Shown here one piece after another: positions 50,573 to 63,000 of a DNA stretch of 64,000 bases. The notes under the pieces are model-generated. The model did not search any database and had not been told where the DNA came from. It worked only from the letters and a program-made list of their open reading frames with translations. How positions within the stretch are numbered: position 1 is the stretch's first letter; each line of letters begins with the position of its first letter. A program made the translations under genes and the position numbers. The DNA is from Blattamonas nauphoetae (taxonomy: Eukaryota > Preaxostyla > Oxymonadida), in assembly GCA_033064195.1 (NCBI GenBank), contig JARBJD010000147.1, forward strand, positions 62,001 to 126,000, written 5' to 3'.

Positions 50573-51826
50573 TTACGCGGCGGGCGAGTTGGTCCAGTCG
50601 TATCCTCGTCCCGTCTCCATATCATAGACACGACCGACCATGCTTCTGCTCGTGCAATTCGAAAAGTTCTTTTGGGTCACATTCTTCCCCATCGACACAA
50701 AGAAGATATCACGGCCAGCATTCGCATCGTTTGCGAATGAGCAGGCTGACATCTCGATCCTTGGCGATATCGGGAATGGTGTCTTGCCAATGCTTAATGC
50801 ACCACCTCTGTAAGCGTCATTCCCAATGAATCGGCACTGGTGGCAGCTTATCCGTTCAAATCCACCAGCCATCGAGATCGCCCCTCCATCGCCGCTGATG
50901 TTATGGTTTGCAAACGTAACATTGGTCATTGTGAGGTTTATAATACGATTGAACCGCAGAGCCCCGCCATCGGGATACAGCTTCGTTGTTGAGCCATTTG
51001 TGAAAACGCTGTTCGTGACAGTGAAGGATCTGGTCCACGCAAGAATGTCACCCGAAATGGCCACTGCGTTGGTGCATGTGTCAAATGTGGATGCGGTTAT
51101 GGTGGTATACATTGATTGGACTGCGGGGATGATCCCTCCGGAAAGCGGACCGTCGCATCGATAGAACGAGCAATTAGAAACCTCAGTTCGGTTCAGTTGT
51201 GTGAGGAAAAACGATGATGACAGCCGACCCTTCCACTGGATGTTTCGGAAAGAGCAATCCCTGAGGATGATGGAATCGAGGTGTGGGTTGCTAAGGAAAG
51301 GGTATTCTCCTCCGACTGTGATTGAATCAAAGGAGCATCCACAGAGAGTAACCTCGTCTCGCGATAGCTCACGGCTAGTTTCGCCCAGAAGAAACATTGT
51401 CGATCCATATGTCGACTTTGTTTGGAACGAATTGTTCTGAAGATATACGGACCCCCATGTTGCCGAAACGAGTGGATAATCCCTTCAATCATATACGTGG
51501 AAAATGTTCTCGAATGTTACGGTAAGGCCTGCGCCTTTGATGAAAGGAGCTTCAATTGGGACGAAGAGTAGGAGGTTACTGAGCGTCAACTTCGTGTTAT
51601 TCACAATGAACATACATTTCTTTGGATTGGAACCATTTAGAGTGACGATGCTGTCGCGGAGGGAGGCAGTAACTGTGCGTTCTTTCGGACCGACAGTGAC
51701 TTCGGCGCCGACATACGTTCCAGCGCTAAGTTTGATCGCCGGAATTATTTCTGAAGGGTTCCCAAAGAATGGCGCCAGCGGAATATCTGCTGCAAAAGCA
51801 ACGTGGGCAACGAGAATGAAGAACAT
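50573..51826 (-). pseudogene. Short beta-helix surface protein gene, broken by one TGA
   Basis: The start at 51826 gives a signal peptide (MFFILVAHVAFAADIPLAPF). After 113 codons a TGA (51487-51485) interrupts the frame, but the same frame continues without another stop to 50573. A tryptophan codon TGG is one base away from the TGA. The rest is a right-handed beta-helix-type protein with recurring N-C-S-F and G-G-A-L/I blocks: LDSIILRDCSFRNIQWKG, LYPDGGALRFNRIINLTMTN, GDGGAISMAGGFERISCHQC and YRGGALSIGKTPFPISPRIE. It ends abruptly without the membrane segment and kinase-like domain of the large gene at 57057-64000, so it is a truncated relative. Predicted secreted or cell-surface; ligand unknown. 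Confidence 0.75.
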
Positions 51827-52523
51827 GAATTTTAAAATACTAGTTAAGGGTAAAAGTTGAATACATCAGTGGGAAGCAACTCTAAATATCGGTTGGGTGC
51901 AAAGTGTACAGCTCCCCATGTGAAACGAGAGAAAAGTTCAGAGAAGGAAAACAAATGACAGGATCAAGGCTAAAAGAAGGGAGCCGGACTAGTCACCTGA
52001 AAACCGGGTAGTCAATAAAAAAGCGGTAGTTTTTTTGGGGTCCCAAAAGTTAGGCATGGGCAGCGGTCGGTCCGACTGCTCGTCGACCGACCGACTGCTT
52101 TTTTGGCGATCGTACCCATTTCCAGCTAAATCGATGATGAAGTCGCTGAGAACGTTTTTTTCACTCTTTTCTTCAATTTCCTTTATTTCTGATTGAATTG
52201 TTGTTGAAAGATACTGGACTGAAACAGAACAAACACTAATGAAAGAGAGTGGAATGAACTGTGACACTGGCCGCATTATCTCACTCTTTTCTTCTCGTTC
52301 GTCCTTCTCTTTCTCTTCTTCCCTCTCCCCTCCCATTCCAGTTCGACACAATCAGAGTCCCTTCATCGCTGCTGATCAGGCAAGCGATGTGCAGAAGACA
52401 GACGAGCACAGAAAAACAAAGTGGCGAGTGTCAGAGATGACGAACTGCCATGTTTCATGTCGGACACAACGTCGGGTGGTTGGGTCAGAAACACAGTTGC
52501 CATGCCCGCTGATGAGGACGAAA

Positions 52524-53123
52524 TCAAGACATTGTGTTCGAGTTGAGAAGTGAAGTTGAACGATGTGTCGTCCACGACGAGGATTGTTCCGGCGTGATCC
52601 GCAGCGAGACGGGCACACCAACATCGAGTGAGTAGCAGGGCGACGAGTGCGATTCGCACGGTCCAAAAGTGGAGCCTTCTCCGCACCAACAATCTGCGAA
52701 CGTCGCGTCAACTGCAAAGTCCCACTCGTTCTGCGTTGGAGTGAGGGAAACGAGACAGCAGCTGCTATCGCCTCCAGACGAGCAGGAAGGGGAGGACGAG
52801 TGTCTGATGACGATGTAGTTTGCTTGTTCGAAAACAGGACCCCCTCCATTCCCTGCCGACGAACACGATGCGAATGAAGAAGAAGAGATTGTGCGGCTGC
52901 AGTGTGCTGCATTCACGCTGGTTCGTTCCGTCTTTGTGTTCGGGTGAAGTGAAGAGTGCGATGTGGACACGTCGATTTGCGAGATCTTTGGATGTGGGTG
53001 TCCCTGCGACATCCTCGTTGCTTCTCGGGACGATGACTGTCGCGCCACTGCTTCCAACTGAACTCTCGTTCGCGATGCGGTGTGTTCGATGAAGAACACC
53101 ACACGGCAATTCCGAGTGTCCAC
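52524..53123 (-). CDS. Host-like coding fragment in the nested hAT-like element
   Basis: A 199-codon frame. The first 70 codons are polar and weak; from about residue 85 the sequence is serine/glycine/cysteine-rich (CSSAGNGGGPVFEQANYIVI, SCSSGGDSSCCLVSLTPTQN, CWCGEGSTFGPCESHSSPCY) and continues into LDVGVPVSLRITPEQ. The G-G-G and Cys spacing recalls the beta-helix proteins on the right of the window, but the G-G-A-L blocks are lacking. Other frames on both strands are open here too, so the exact coding frame is uncertain. Function unknown. Confidence 0.3.
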   Translation of the reverse strand: MDTRNCRVVFFIEHTASRTRVQLEAVARQSSSREATRMSQGHPHPKISQIDVSTSHSSLHPNTKTERTSVNAAHCSRTISSSSFASCSSAGNGGGPVFEQANYIVIRHSSSPSCSSGGDSSCCLVSLTPTQNEWDFAVDATFADCWCGEGSTFGPCESHSSPCYSLDVGVPVSLRITPEQSSSWTTHRSTSLLNSNTMS

Positions 53124-55446
53124 AACAACTCGTTCAGTTCCGCTTCCCTCACCTCAGGATGCGGCTCGGCTGTCACGTCGAGGCTCTTCGGCAGAGTGTG
53201 ACATGGCAAGAATGGGTGTCCGCACAGACAAAAGTTCGACGAGTTGGTTTCTGCATTGTTTGAGTGGTGAACGATCCAGCCACAGCGTTTGTGGGTTAAG
53301 GATGGCTGGGAGTGGAGTGGGTGGCGTGGATGGTCAGATAAGGGTGCACAAGTTGAGCATTTCTACATCACCTGAACAATCCATATTTCCTGTTTTTGGG
53401 AACGGTAGACGCATAAACAACTGGACAAGTGTCGAAATCTTGTCAGACACAATCAGATGACGTTTTCGCACGATTTGGATCATCTTTGCGCTCAGCCTTG
53501 GTTCTGCAAGCAACGGAGAAGATCATCTCAATTTGGTGGGTGATGACCTTTCGAAGGCGATGGATGCTTCAAACAGGAGGAAAATGAGGTCAGTAAGAGC
53601 AGCAGGAGGAGTGGCAGCGAAGAGATTCCTCGCAAAGTCAAGACTTTGTTCCGAGTGCTTCTGATCACCTTTCGTTCGTTGCAACAGGCGCGAGTGAACA
53701 TGATGATCCATCTGAGGTGGATGTCCCTTTCTCTGGTTGGCGTTGGGCGGAAGTGAGTTCCCGAAATAAGTGCTTTGACGAGAGCTCTACAGATGTCCAT
53801 TCCTCTTCACCCATCCATTCACGCGACGACTGGCGAGGATGTGGATCAGTTGAGTGGAGTACAGCGTGTGGTGTACAAACCGACGAGGCAGGGAACGGTG
53901 TTTTCTGTTCGAGCGTTGTTTGCCACATCCCATTTCGTGTCATTCCTTCAGCTCCTTCGAGGAGCATAGTCACCACGTTTGATGACTGCAGGGCGAATCC
54001 ACGTTCAGGTTGGAGTGGAGACTTGAATAACGTTCGCAAGATGTTGAAAACGAGATCGATGAAAACGAACCTTGTTCATGACTGGATGGGAGAGAACATT
54101 GAAGCAAATGGCGGAGATGGGATGGGAGACTTGGTTGGGATCGGAATCATTCCGTGTCTTCTGCGCACAAGAGACGTGATCGTGTGACCGTTTCCAGAAA
54201 GTGCTCTTTATGACGACAAACAATCTGTCAAGCAGAGATAAGTGACAGATCATCAGTTTGAAGGAAGGGGCGATGGAGAAGGACGTGATATTGGCCGTGT
54301 GCGATGGGATAGAGGTTCGTTGATGGTGACATCACGAGTTTCTGAAATATAGAGGATACCAGGAGGAAAAATTTAAGAAATAATAAGAAGTAGACACGAG
54401 ATTGTGACTGTTTCTGAGCGATAGATCAAGGTTTGACCCAATGAAGATCGCTTGATTCCGCGTCGAGCTGTTCAGCTGAAGAGACATAAACAGTCGAAAA
54501 GAAGTCACTATATGCATGTTGAAAAGGGACTGGAGAGGTTGGAGATGTCTGTAGTGTGGACGGAGCACGAAAACAGTGGGATCTCTTTGACGACGACTGA
54601 ATTAAAACAATCTGACGGGTTGAATGTGACGTTGTCGGGATGCGCCCTTTTGCACACCGATGTGCATGGAAATATATGTCCCTTCCTGGAAATGTGGCAC
54701 GGTTGCAATACATTGGCGGAGAAACTTCTCATTCTCGTCGGGGATGTTCCACGAGAGTCCGATGCACGGGATCTCACTTGGAGTGTGTGATCATGAACAC
54801 CTTCTGATTCTCACATGCATGGAAGGCTTGTCAGATTCGTGTCCAGTGAGTGCTGCAACAAATCATATCTCTAAAAGAGGAAAAGTCATGAATCGAAAAG
54901 AGGGTGTCAGGTATTGTGAGGAGATGGAAACGAAGGCATGAAAAGACCGAGAACAAATGATGCTGAGAACAGACTCAAGGTGAGAGGCAAATCAGGTGTT
55001 AGAATAGTCGATGGAGGTGATATTTGTGTTCATCAGTGGTACTGTGGTTCAAGAATCCTGACGAGACAAGAAATATTGAAAATGTGAAGAAAATACAAAT
55101 CAAAGAAGAAAAACGAGGGTTTGACGATAAGGTTGAGGATCATAGCTCGTTCGGACTCGGCTGTGGGACAGGGAGTCATTTGGAGCGAGATCCTGAATGA
55201 AATTGACAGTTACGGATTGAGATGTATTAAAACACCATTTTACAATTATCTAAATCCATGGAAATGGTGTTCGAGTAAAAAGAAGGAGTCGGAGTCGGTC
55301 GGACAGGCCGACTTTTAGTCCAATGTTGGGGAAGGACAGACCGACTCAGGGACTCTTGATCCACGGCCTTTTCCACTTTATTTTTGTGAAAAATGAGATG
55401 AACAAATTCTTGAGATGTTGTGAATCAAAAATGAGAAAAACAGAAT

Positions 55447-55525
55447 AATAAAGTGTCGCAGGCGGGATTCGATCCTGGGTCCGGGGAGCAAAAAGCTTCC
55501 GTGCTACCGCTCGACTAAAGGGGAG
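55447..55525 (-). repeat. tRNA-like sequence, probably a tRNA pseudogene or SINE head
   Basis: On the minus strand it has TAGTCGAGCGGTAGCAC (box A-like), an anticodon-type hairpin GGAAGC-TTTTT-GCTCC and box B-like GGATCGAATCCC. The T-arm has two mismatches and the acceptor stem does not close. It shares GGCGGGATTCGATC with the tRNA-like head at 31420. It lies near the right end of the nested hAT-like element. Confidence 0.45.
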
Positions 55526-56404
55526 TTCAAAAATGTCGCCGACTGTTTTATTTTTAGGGACTGGACTCGATGTTCTCAGACCGACCACTGCCCATGCCTA
55601 CCAAAAGTGAAGAGTATCACTGGATTTCTGATTTTTTCAACAATTTTTCCATCTAAATGACATTTTTATGAATAAATGAAGTGTCCTAGGTGGTTCAGAA
55701 CAAATAGTTTTGATTACCCAGCATGATTTTCATGTGGACTTGAAAAGTTGATCTCGTTGTATCTTCATGACCAGACATAATTTTGACCTGAAATTTTCGC
55801 GAAAGTGAATGTTTTGAGAAAAATAAACTTTTGATATTTCAACTTTTTTTTTCGGTGGCAAACTTTTCATCCTTTTTCATCCTTTTTCATCATTTTTCAC
55901 AGTTTTCTCCAAGAGTCTTCAGACTTGTCACTCACCATTCACCTTGTATGCAATATTGACCAGTTTGATTCGATTGTGACAGTGTTGACATCATTTTGCT
56001 GAATTTTGAAAACGGGACTCCCATCTGAGACACGGTGAGAAGACAATTTCAGACCATCCGTTAACAGCGGCTTTCACAATCTCTCGAGGTGGGCAAATTT
56101 TTGAAAAAGTTGTAATATCAAAAGTTTATTTTTCTCAAAACATTCACTTTCGCGAAAATTTCAGGTCAAAATTATGTCTGGTCATGAAGATACAACGAGA
56201 TCAACTTTTCAAGTCCACATGAAAATCATGCTGGGTAATCAAAACTATTTGTTCTGAACCACCTAGGACACTTCATTTATTCATAAAAATGTCATTTAGA
56301 TGGAAAAATTGTTGAAAAAATCAGAAATCCAGTGATACTCTTCACTTTTGGGACCCCAAAAAAACTACCGCTTTTTTATTTACTACCAGGTTTTCAGGTG
56401 ACTA

Positions 56405-57056
56405 ACAGTCATCCCACTCTCGCGTTATCTCATCGTGGTGAAATTCACCCCTTAGAAAAAGAATTCAAAGAAAAAGATATCCAGACGTAAATGATTGATA
56501 GGAATCAACTCAATGAAAGCCCATTGGTTGCAGACACGATCAAGAATGAACATGAAGATGATCTAGACCTCCATCAAAACAACAGAAATGCTGTAAAACC
56601 AAAACCAAGATCAATGTGATTGAAGAATGAAGAAGAAATGATATGGACGAAGTGAGAAGAAAGATTGTGCAACGGCAATGAAGAGAAGAAAATGAAGAAA
56701 CCGAAGAGAGTGTTTTGGGGAGAGAAAGTGGATGGTGTGACGTGAACTCTTTCAGTGATGGTGATGTTTTGAATCACTCACAAGAAAGGATGACGTGTCT
56801 GTGTGTGGTGTCGGCGAATGGTGGCGAGTGTGGGTGTGATTGTTGGCTGAATGAGACATGAATTCCAGCCAGCATGTGTGTGAATGGAAGAGATTCAGTA
56901 ATTCTGATTCTCGTCCAGATTGTTGAGCGAGGAATTGTGATCGAAGAAGGAGAATTCTTCTTCGAAGACAAGGCGGGGTTTGCTCGATGTGAGTGAGGTT
57001 GGTGTTGAGTGTTGGTGTGATTGGTGAAATGTGATCTCTGATTGAAGCGATCAAGC
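56405..57056. other. 3' flank of the large surface gene
   Basis: A/G-rich on the plus strand. Short minus frames continue past the stop of the large gene but lack coding character. This is probably the 3' untranslated region plus spacer. Confidence 0.4.
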
Positions 57057-60000
57057 TTATCCAAACAGATTTCTGATGTCCTGGTTCGCGATTGGCTTTT
57101 CTCCTTCCACTTTCTTCTCCGCTGACGATTCCAGTTTTGGGATGATTTGTGAAAGCGTCGGTCGAGCGTTCGGGTCGAGTGAGAGACATTCCTCGATCAG
57201 TTGAACTCTGTCTGGATTAACGTGGCTCATCAAAAGTGGTGTTCCTGTTCCCAACATCCTCTGTGCATTAATCCCATCCACTTCCCCAAATGGCACAAGT
57301 CCAGTCTCCATCTCCCACAAGATCAGGCCAAGACTAAAAACTGCTGCTCTTTTCACATCAAGCCTTGGTCTGTTGTCTGCAACTTCAGGGGCGAACCAAC
57401 GCTGATCTTCCTGCGCCTTTCCCACCGTCTCCGACGGGAATCCCGCCGTCGTTTGGTCCGAATGTCGAAAAAAATGGTCGAGACCTGACTTGGCATTTGC
57501 AGAATTGGCTGGCTGCGGTTGGGATGGCTGTGAGAGAAGGGAGCCGGCTGGGATGGGAGTGAGGGAGTGTTGAGGCGAGACACGTGAGAGACCAGATGGG
57601 AATGTCGGAGGGACTTGGAGGAAACAGTTGCCTGTGTCGTCGATCAGAATTTTGTGAGGAGAGAGGTTGGTCAGAATCTTTTCAGTGTTGTTTGATTGAG
57701 AAGCGACGAACAAACCCTGCACGACCTGCTCAATCACCTTTTTTGAATCCAGTTGGCACGGCTTCCCATTCTGCTCGTTTCTGTGGAGGACATCGAACAA
57801 AGTGCGAGGCCGTGTCAGTTTCTTCACAGCGAAGTCGCCCTGACATTCGATTGCTGCGAGGACAGGTTCAACAACGACATTGGATTTCTTCTGCTCTTCC
57901 TCGTTGTCCTCTCCACCTTCCACAGCATCAACTGTCCGAACAGGAGCACGCTCGTTCTGTTCGGCTGTGTTGTTGCGTATCATGCTCAACGACGTGGGGT
58001 TTGAAAAGTCATCAAAGTCGTCTTTGATGACGACGACTTGCTCATTCAATTCTTCTTGTTGCGAAAGGCTTTTCTTTTCCTTCTTTTGGTTCCGACGACG
58101 GCAGAGAATGACCAAGAAGAGGATGAGGAAGAAGGCGAGGACAGCGACGATGGTTGGGATGAGCCAGGCGAGTGACTTGACGAAGGCCTGTGATTTCTTC
58201 TCCGACGAACTGAGTTGGAGCAGGAAGGAGTCGGTTTCTTTCCCCAGTCTTCCGTAACTGAGCTTTCCTCTCCACTGTTTCTTTGCATCCAGGCCAAGCT
58301 CGCTTTGAGTGAATGTGAGCGTAATTTTCTTCTCAGTCAGCAGATTAGTCGTGGTTGAAGTAAGTTCGATCGGTTTTGTTTGTTCAATCTGTTTGTCGTC
58401 GTTGAGTGCATAAATTTCAAACGTGAGTCCGCAGGGGACGAGTGTCTCTCCGACGATCTCAACTGCGAACGACGAGCTCTTCTTGTTGAAACTGGCTGTG
58501 CTCTTCTTCGTGTCGAGTGTTGGGACGAAATATTCAGTTCCTTCAGCGAAGAGATCGGTGGTCAGAACACAGTCATTCTCGACTGAGATCCATGCTGACT
58601 TCGAAGAGTCTGTCGTGCCATCACCACTCAGCGTTCCGATTGTTAGAGCGCCTCCAACACATCTGATGTTTCTCCGAACTGAAGGGAAGTCTACTGACCC
58701 GACAGTGTTGTCGTGGAATGCAGAGAGTTCGAGTGAGAGCACACTGTTTGTTGAAATGATCACTCCTTGAGTCAGCCCCGAGAATGTCGATGAAAGGATG
58801 CTTGCTGACGAGTCAGTGAAGTGAATGAGCGAGTTGTCCCAAGCACAGACTGGTTCTGAGTTTGGAAGGATGTTTGATGTTTTGGATGATGTTTCGTTGA
58901 ACACACAGTTTGACAATTCGACATCAGTCGATGAAATGATGGAGAGGAGGTGTGCAACTGTGCAAGATTGGATTTTGAGGTTCGAGATGAAGCCCTTTGT
59001 CAGATTTTGGAGGAGAAGAGGAGTTGGGTGGTTCAGGATGAGGTCAGAGAATGTCACTCTCGATATATCGATGTCTCCTTTCTTCACTTCAACAAGAATC
59101 CCTTCAATCGCTTTCGAGCTTGCGAATGAAATATCAGTCATCTTCAGACGTCCATTCTCGATGAGGAACACTCCTTCACTCTTCAGTGAGCTTGACGAGA
59201 GATCGACGGTGAGCTGATCGAGCGTGAGTGTATCTGCATCATCATCCAAATTATCTACAATCTGCCCATTTTCCTCTATTTTCAAGATCTCTCCTCCTTT
59301 CTTCCCTGTGATTGTGAGTTTCTTTCCGTTCATCACAATCTTCGCAGAGAGGCTTGTTTCAGTCTTGACTGTCATATACTCCTCCTCAGTGAGAGAGTAT
59401 CCTCCATCCACCGATCTGCATGGGAGGGTATCTGATCCACAAAGCGGATGGTTGATGCTCCGGGCAGTGTTGCTTGAAATGAACGATCCTGCTGGACGAG
59501 TGAAGAAGAGATAGAGGAGTGAGAATGGGTTGTACTGTTCGGGATGAGACCACTCAGCAGCTGGAAATTGGACGAGGACGCCATCCATCTCATCACTCTG
59601 GCCAAACGAGCCAGTCCATGACGATGGTTCGAATGTGGGTTGGTGATTGCCTTGGAGGAGGATCCAGTTCTTTCGATTGTTGGAGACACAACTCGAGAAA
59701 TTGGTGTCCTGAACGATAAAACCTTCGAATCTTGACGGATTCAGTGAGACTGATCGTTGTATCGAGCGGGATGGATTGCTTCACGACCACTTCCGTGTTG
59801 AGAGCTGATAAACGAGACAGTCCAAGTTCGAGTGTGTTGCACCAAACGTTAAAGAACCCGCACTGGCTGACACTGTACCCATCTGTGTCTACACCGACTG
59901 ATCCACTGCCTGGAACGAGATAGAATTTCACCGAGCTTGTCAAATCGTTCGCCAAATCCACACTCCACAGCCATTCACTCAGGACCTGTTCGGATTCGTA

Positions 60001-63000
60001 AGATCCTTCGAAGCGAGGATCTGCGGTCGTGAAATACTTGTCCAATGTCCTTCCATCAATCCAGAGATAATGTGGAGCCGCGTTCTGAGCAGGGTTTGCA
60101 GAGTATTTCATATTCTTGAGTGTAAATGTGGGGAGGGTGGCTGGATGAGTGAAGTCAGTGAATGAGATGAAGATTCCATCTCCCTTGCCAGTCGTTCTCG
60201 TATTGTTGAATGTGATGTCATCGATCAAGAGAGACATGGATGAGGTGAAAATCGAGTTCACAACAGCTCCGTCTCCAGACGAGCGGAGGATGTTCTCGAA
60301 GGTGACAGCTGAGATGGTGAGTGTGTTGGTCGTGTGTTGGATCAAAGCAGACGAGTCAGTGTTGAATGACTTGAATGAACATTCAGAGATTGTGGCTGAT
60401 CCACCGTTCAAAGTGATGAGAGAGGCAGAGAGTTGGGCGACTCCTTCGAAAGCCAAGTTGGAGAAGATCATCTTTCCATCGAGGACCGAGAAGATACCTT
60501 CCCTTCCGATGACCACTGCTGGATTTGTGCCGAGAGAGTTATTTTTTGTGATTGTCAATTCTAGATTCGTCGAAAGAGTGGTTGGCGTTGCAACAGAGAG
60601 AGAAATAGACGAAATAATGAGTGAAGCCGTGGAACTGCCTGTCTTGACGTTGTTCAATCCTCCCGTGAGCGATGAGCATCCCACTCCAAAATGGCCACAG
60701 TGAATAAAATCGAGCGATGGGGTTTCACCGACGAGCAGCGTCGAGTCGAGATCGATGAGATCAACGAGGAGTGTGGATGAGAATCCTCGTTTGGTGTCTT
60801 GACCCCAAAGTCTGTTCCAATCAGCCTTGTCATCAGCAGTCACGCTTGGAAAGCGTGTCTGTGTGATTGCCGTGTCAAAGGATGTCCCAGAAACATAGAC
60901 ATTCGATCCCTTCTCAGCTTGATTCTTCGTCGAGCTTGTTCCAAACGTTGCACCGTTCAGGTTGAAGTCCCAAGTTGTCTGAGAAGCATCCGACGGAATC
61001 AGAGACAGGAAGACAGCTCCTCCGTTCAACGACGAGGAACACGAGTTGAAATGAGTCGACAAGACTGAGAGAGAAGCTGTACCAGAAAGGGAGACAGCCA
61101 GCGCTCCTCCATTTCCTGATGAGGTCTTACAGGAGATGAATTTGGAGTTGGAGATTGTGAGAGAGTCATCCGTGGGTGTTGAGGAGATTGCGGCTCCATC
61201 ACCGATTGTTCTGGTGATGTCCTCACACGTGATTGACTTGAATTCGAGCGATCCACCAGTGTGGGTGATGAGACTGGTTACACCTGAGAGTGAGTTGGAA
61301 AGAATGGCTGTCGATGACAGAGTGACTTCCCCTCCTGTGAACGAGAAGAGCGAAGAAGATCGCTCGGCTGAGGAGTGGGTGATTGTTGAGGTTGGAGCAA
61401 TGTTGAGAGAGCCAGCTGAGACACTGAAAAGAGACATCGATGTTGAGACAAGTGAAAACACGTTGCTGTCTGTCAAAGCGAGAGAACCACCCGTCACAAC
61501 TCCGACTGCGACTGGAATGGCGTTCGTCCCATCACCAAAGGTGCACCCATCGACAGTCAGTGTTCCCGTTGGAACAAGAAGAGCTGCTGTGGCGGTCATC
61601 GATGTGAAGATCAACTTCAGAGATTGGAGAGTCAGATGAGACGTTTCAGAGGTTTGCAGTTGACCCGCTCCTGAGAGTGATAGAGTCTGTTTGGAGATTG
61701 TCAGATCGCTCTCTCCAAACGTGAACAACGTCGAGAGCGAGACTGTATTGATCAATTCAACAGTCAGGGCGGACAGCTTCCCTTCAACTTTCGTCCCATT
61801 GGCCACAAGCATCTTCAGAACAGAAGTGATTGACTGGCAGGGATAGACTTGGTATCCGCACATTGTGACATCATCGCCTTCGGAGCTGGCATATCCCTTT
61901 GACTCGATCGGAACGAGGTAGAGAATCAGAGGAACTGTATCCGATGGCTTGTTGGAGTTGACTCCAGAGTACAGTGGCAGCTGGGTGGCTGTGAGAGTGC
62001 TAAGCGTTGGGGCGATGAAAGACATACTGGTTGATGTGATGACTTGTGAGAGATCTGCAGCTTCGACGAAAAGATTTTGCCCACCTTTTGTTGCAGTGCA
62101 TGTTGTGAATTGAACTCCGGTTCCGAGAGAGAACGAGCCTCCATTCATCGAAAGATGGAGAGCTCCTCCTTTCTCTGATGTCGTGCAGGATGTGAACGAT
62201 GTTGACAGGATGTCGAGTGAATGCCCTGATGAGATGGTTGCGGACACGGCGGAGCCTGACGCTAAGCTTGGAAGAGAATTGAACTCACAATTTGTGATCG
62301 TGAGGGAGCCACTCTGAAGTGTCACAGCAGATTGGGAGAGTGTCTGAACAGTTGTTGTGAAGATGAGTTTGGACAATGTGATCAGACTCGCTCTCACTGT
62401 GATCCCGACATCTTTGACCAATCTGATTGACTTCTTCGCATCCCCATCAGATGAATATTTGACATCCTTTGTCAAGTCCAACGTCGTCTCTTGTTCAACT
62501 GATCCCAACACGGAGACAGCCAAAGTTCCAACAACTTTGTCGGTTCCATGTCGGAGTGTTTTGCAGGGCACAAGAACATCACCGCAGAGGAGATGATCTC
62601 GGCCGATTTCTCCATCGACTGACAAGACGTTTGTTGAGTATGGATGGACAAGATGGAGAATCGAGCCAGACAACGCAGTGTCATCGTCATATTCAAAACT
62701 GATTTCATCCAACTCCGTTCCGATGAATGAGATTTGAGGAGCGGTTGGAGATGAACGAACATATGGAAGAAGTTGTGGATCTTGAGCAAGTGCATCCTTC
62801 TGAGTCGACTTGATTTTGAAAAAGATATCCGATCCAGCTTTGGCAGTGTTCGCTTCTGTCCCTCTGCCGAAGGTCAGAGTGGTGAATTTCACGTCCCACG
62901 CTCCGATCTGCCCAGTGAGATCGATAAACACAGCTCCAAACCCACCCGATTGACATTGTTTGAACGAGCAGCCAGATAACTCCACCGATCCTCCCTCCAC

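Larger units (their letters stand above)
52051..55600. mobile_element. hAT-like non-autonomous element, 3,550 bp, nested in the foldback element
   Basis: The TIR is TAGGCATGGGCAGCGGTCGG on the left and its inverse with two mismatches on the right (24 bp). The 8-bp duplication CCAAAAGT lies at 52043-52050 and 55601-55608, and is single in the opposite arm of the foldback element. An 8-bp duplication and a TAGG-type end are hAT features. No transposase is visible. The interior (52400-54800) has many overlapping frames; the best coding character is on the minus strand, for example 52524-53123 with NGGGPVFEQANYIVIRHSSS and NEWDFAVDATFADCWCGEGS, which resembles host surface-protein sequence. It is interpreted as another gene-carrying element. 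Confidence 0.8.
51992..56402. mobile_element. Foldback TIR element, about 860 bp, split by a nested hAT-like element
   Basis: The outer ends are GTCACCTGAAAACC and GGTTTTCAGGTGAC, flanked by TA (51990-51991 and 56403-56404). The arms are about 310 bp each. The right arm is 56100-56402; the left arm is 51992-52050 plus 55609-55860, separated by the nested element. The arms match closely, for example CTACCGCTTTTTTATT and GAAATTTTCGCGAAAGTGAA. The loop (55860-56100) has TTTTTCATCC repeated. There is no gene of its own. A TA duplication with long arms suits a mariner-related MITE/foldback family. Confidence 0.85.

Noticed and set aside
55447-55525. A possible lysine-type tRNA with a TTT anticodon-like loop.
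   Set aside because: T-arm mismatches and no acceptor stem; it shares sequence with the SINE-like head at 31420.
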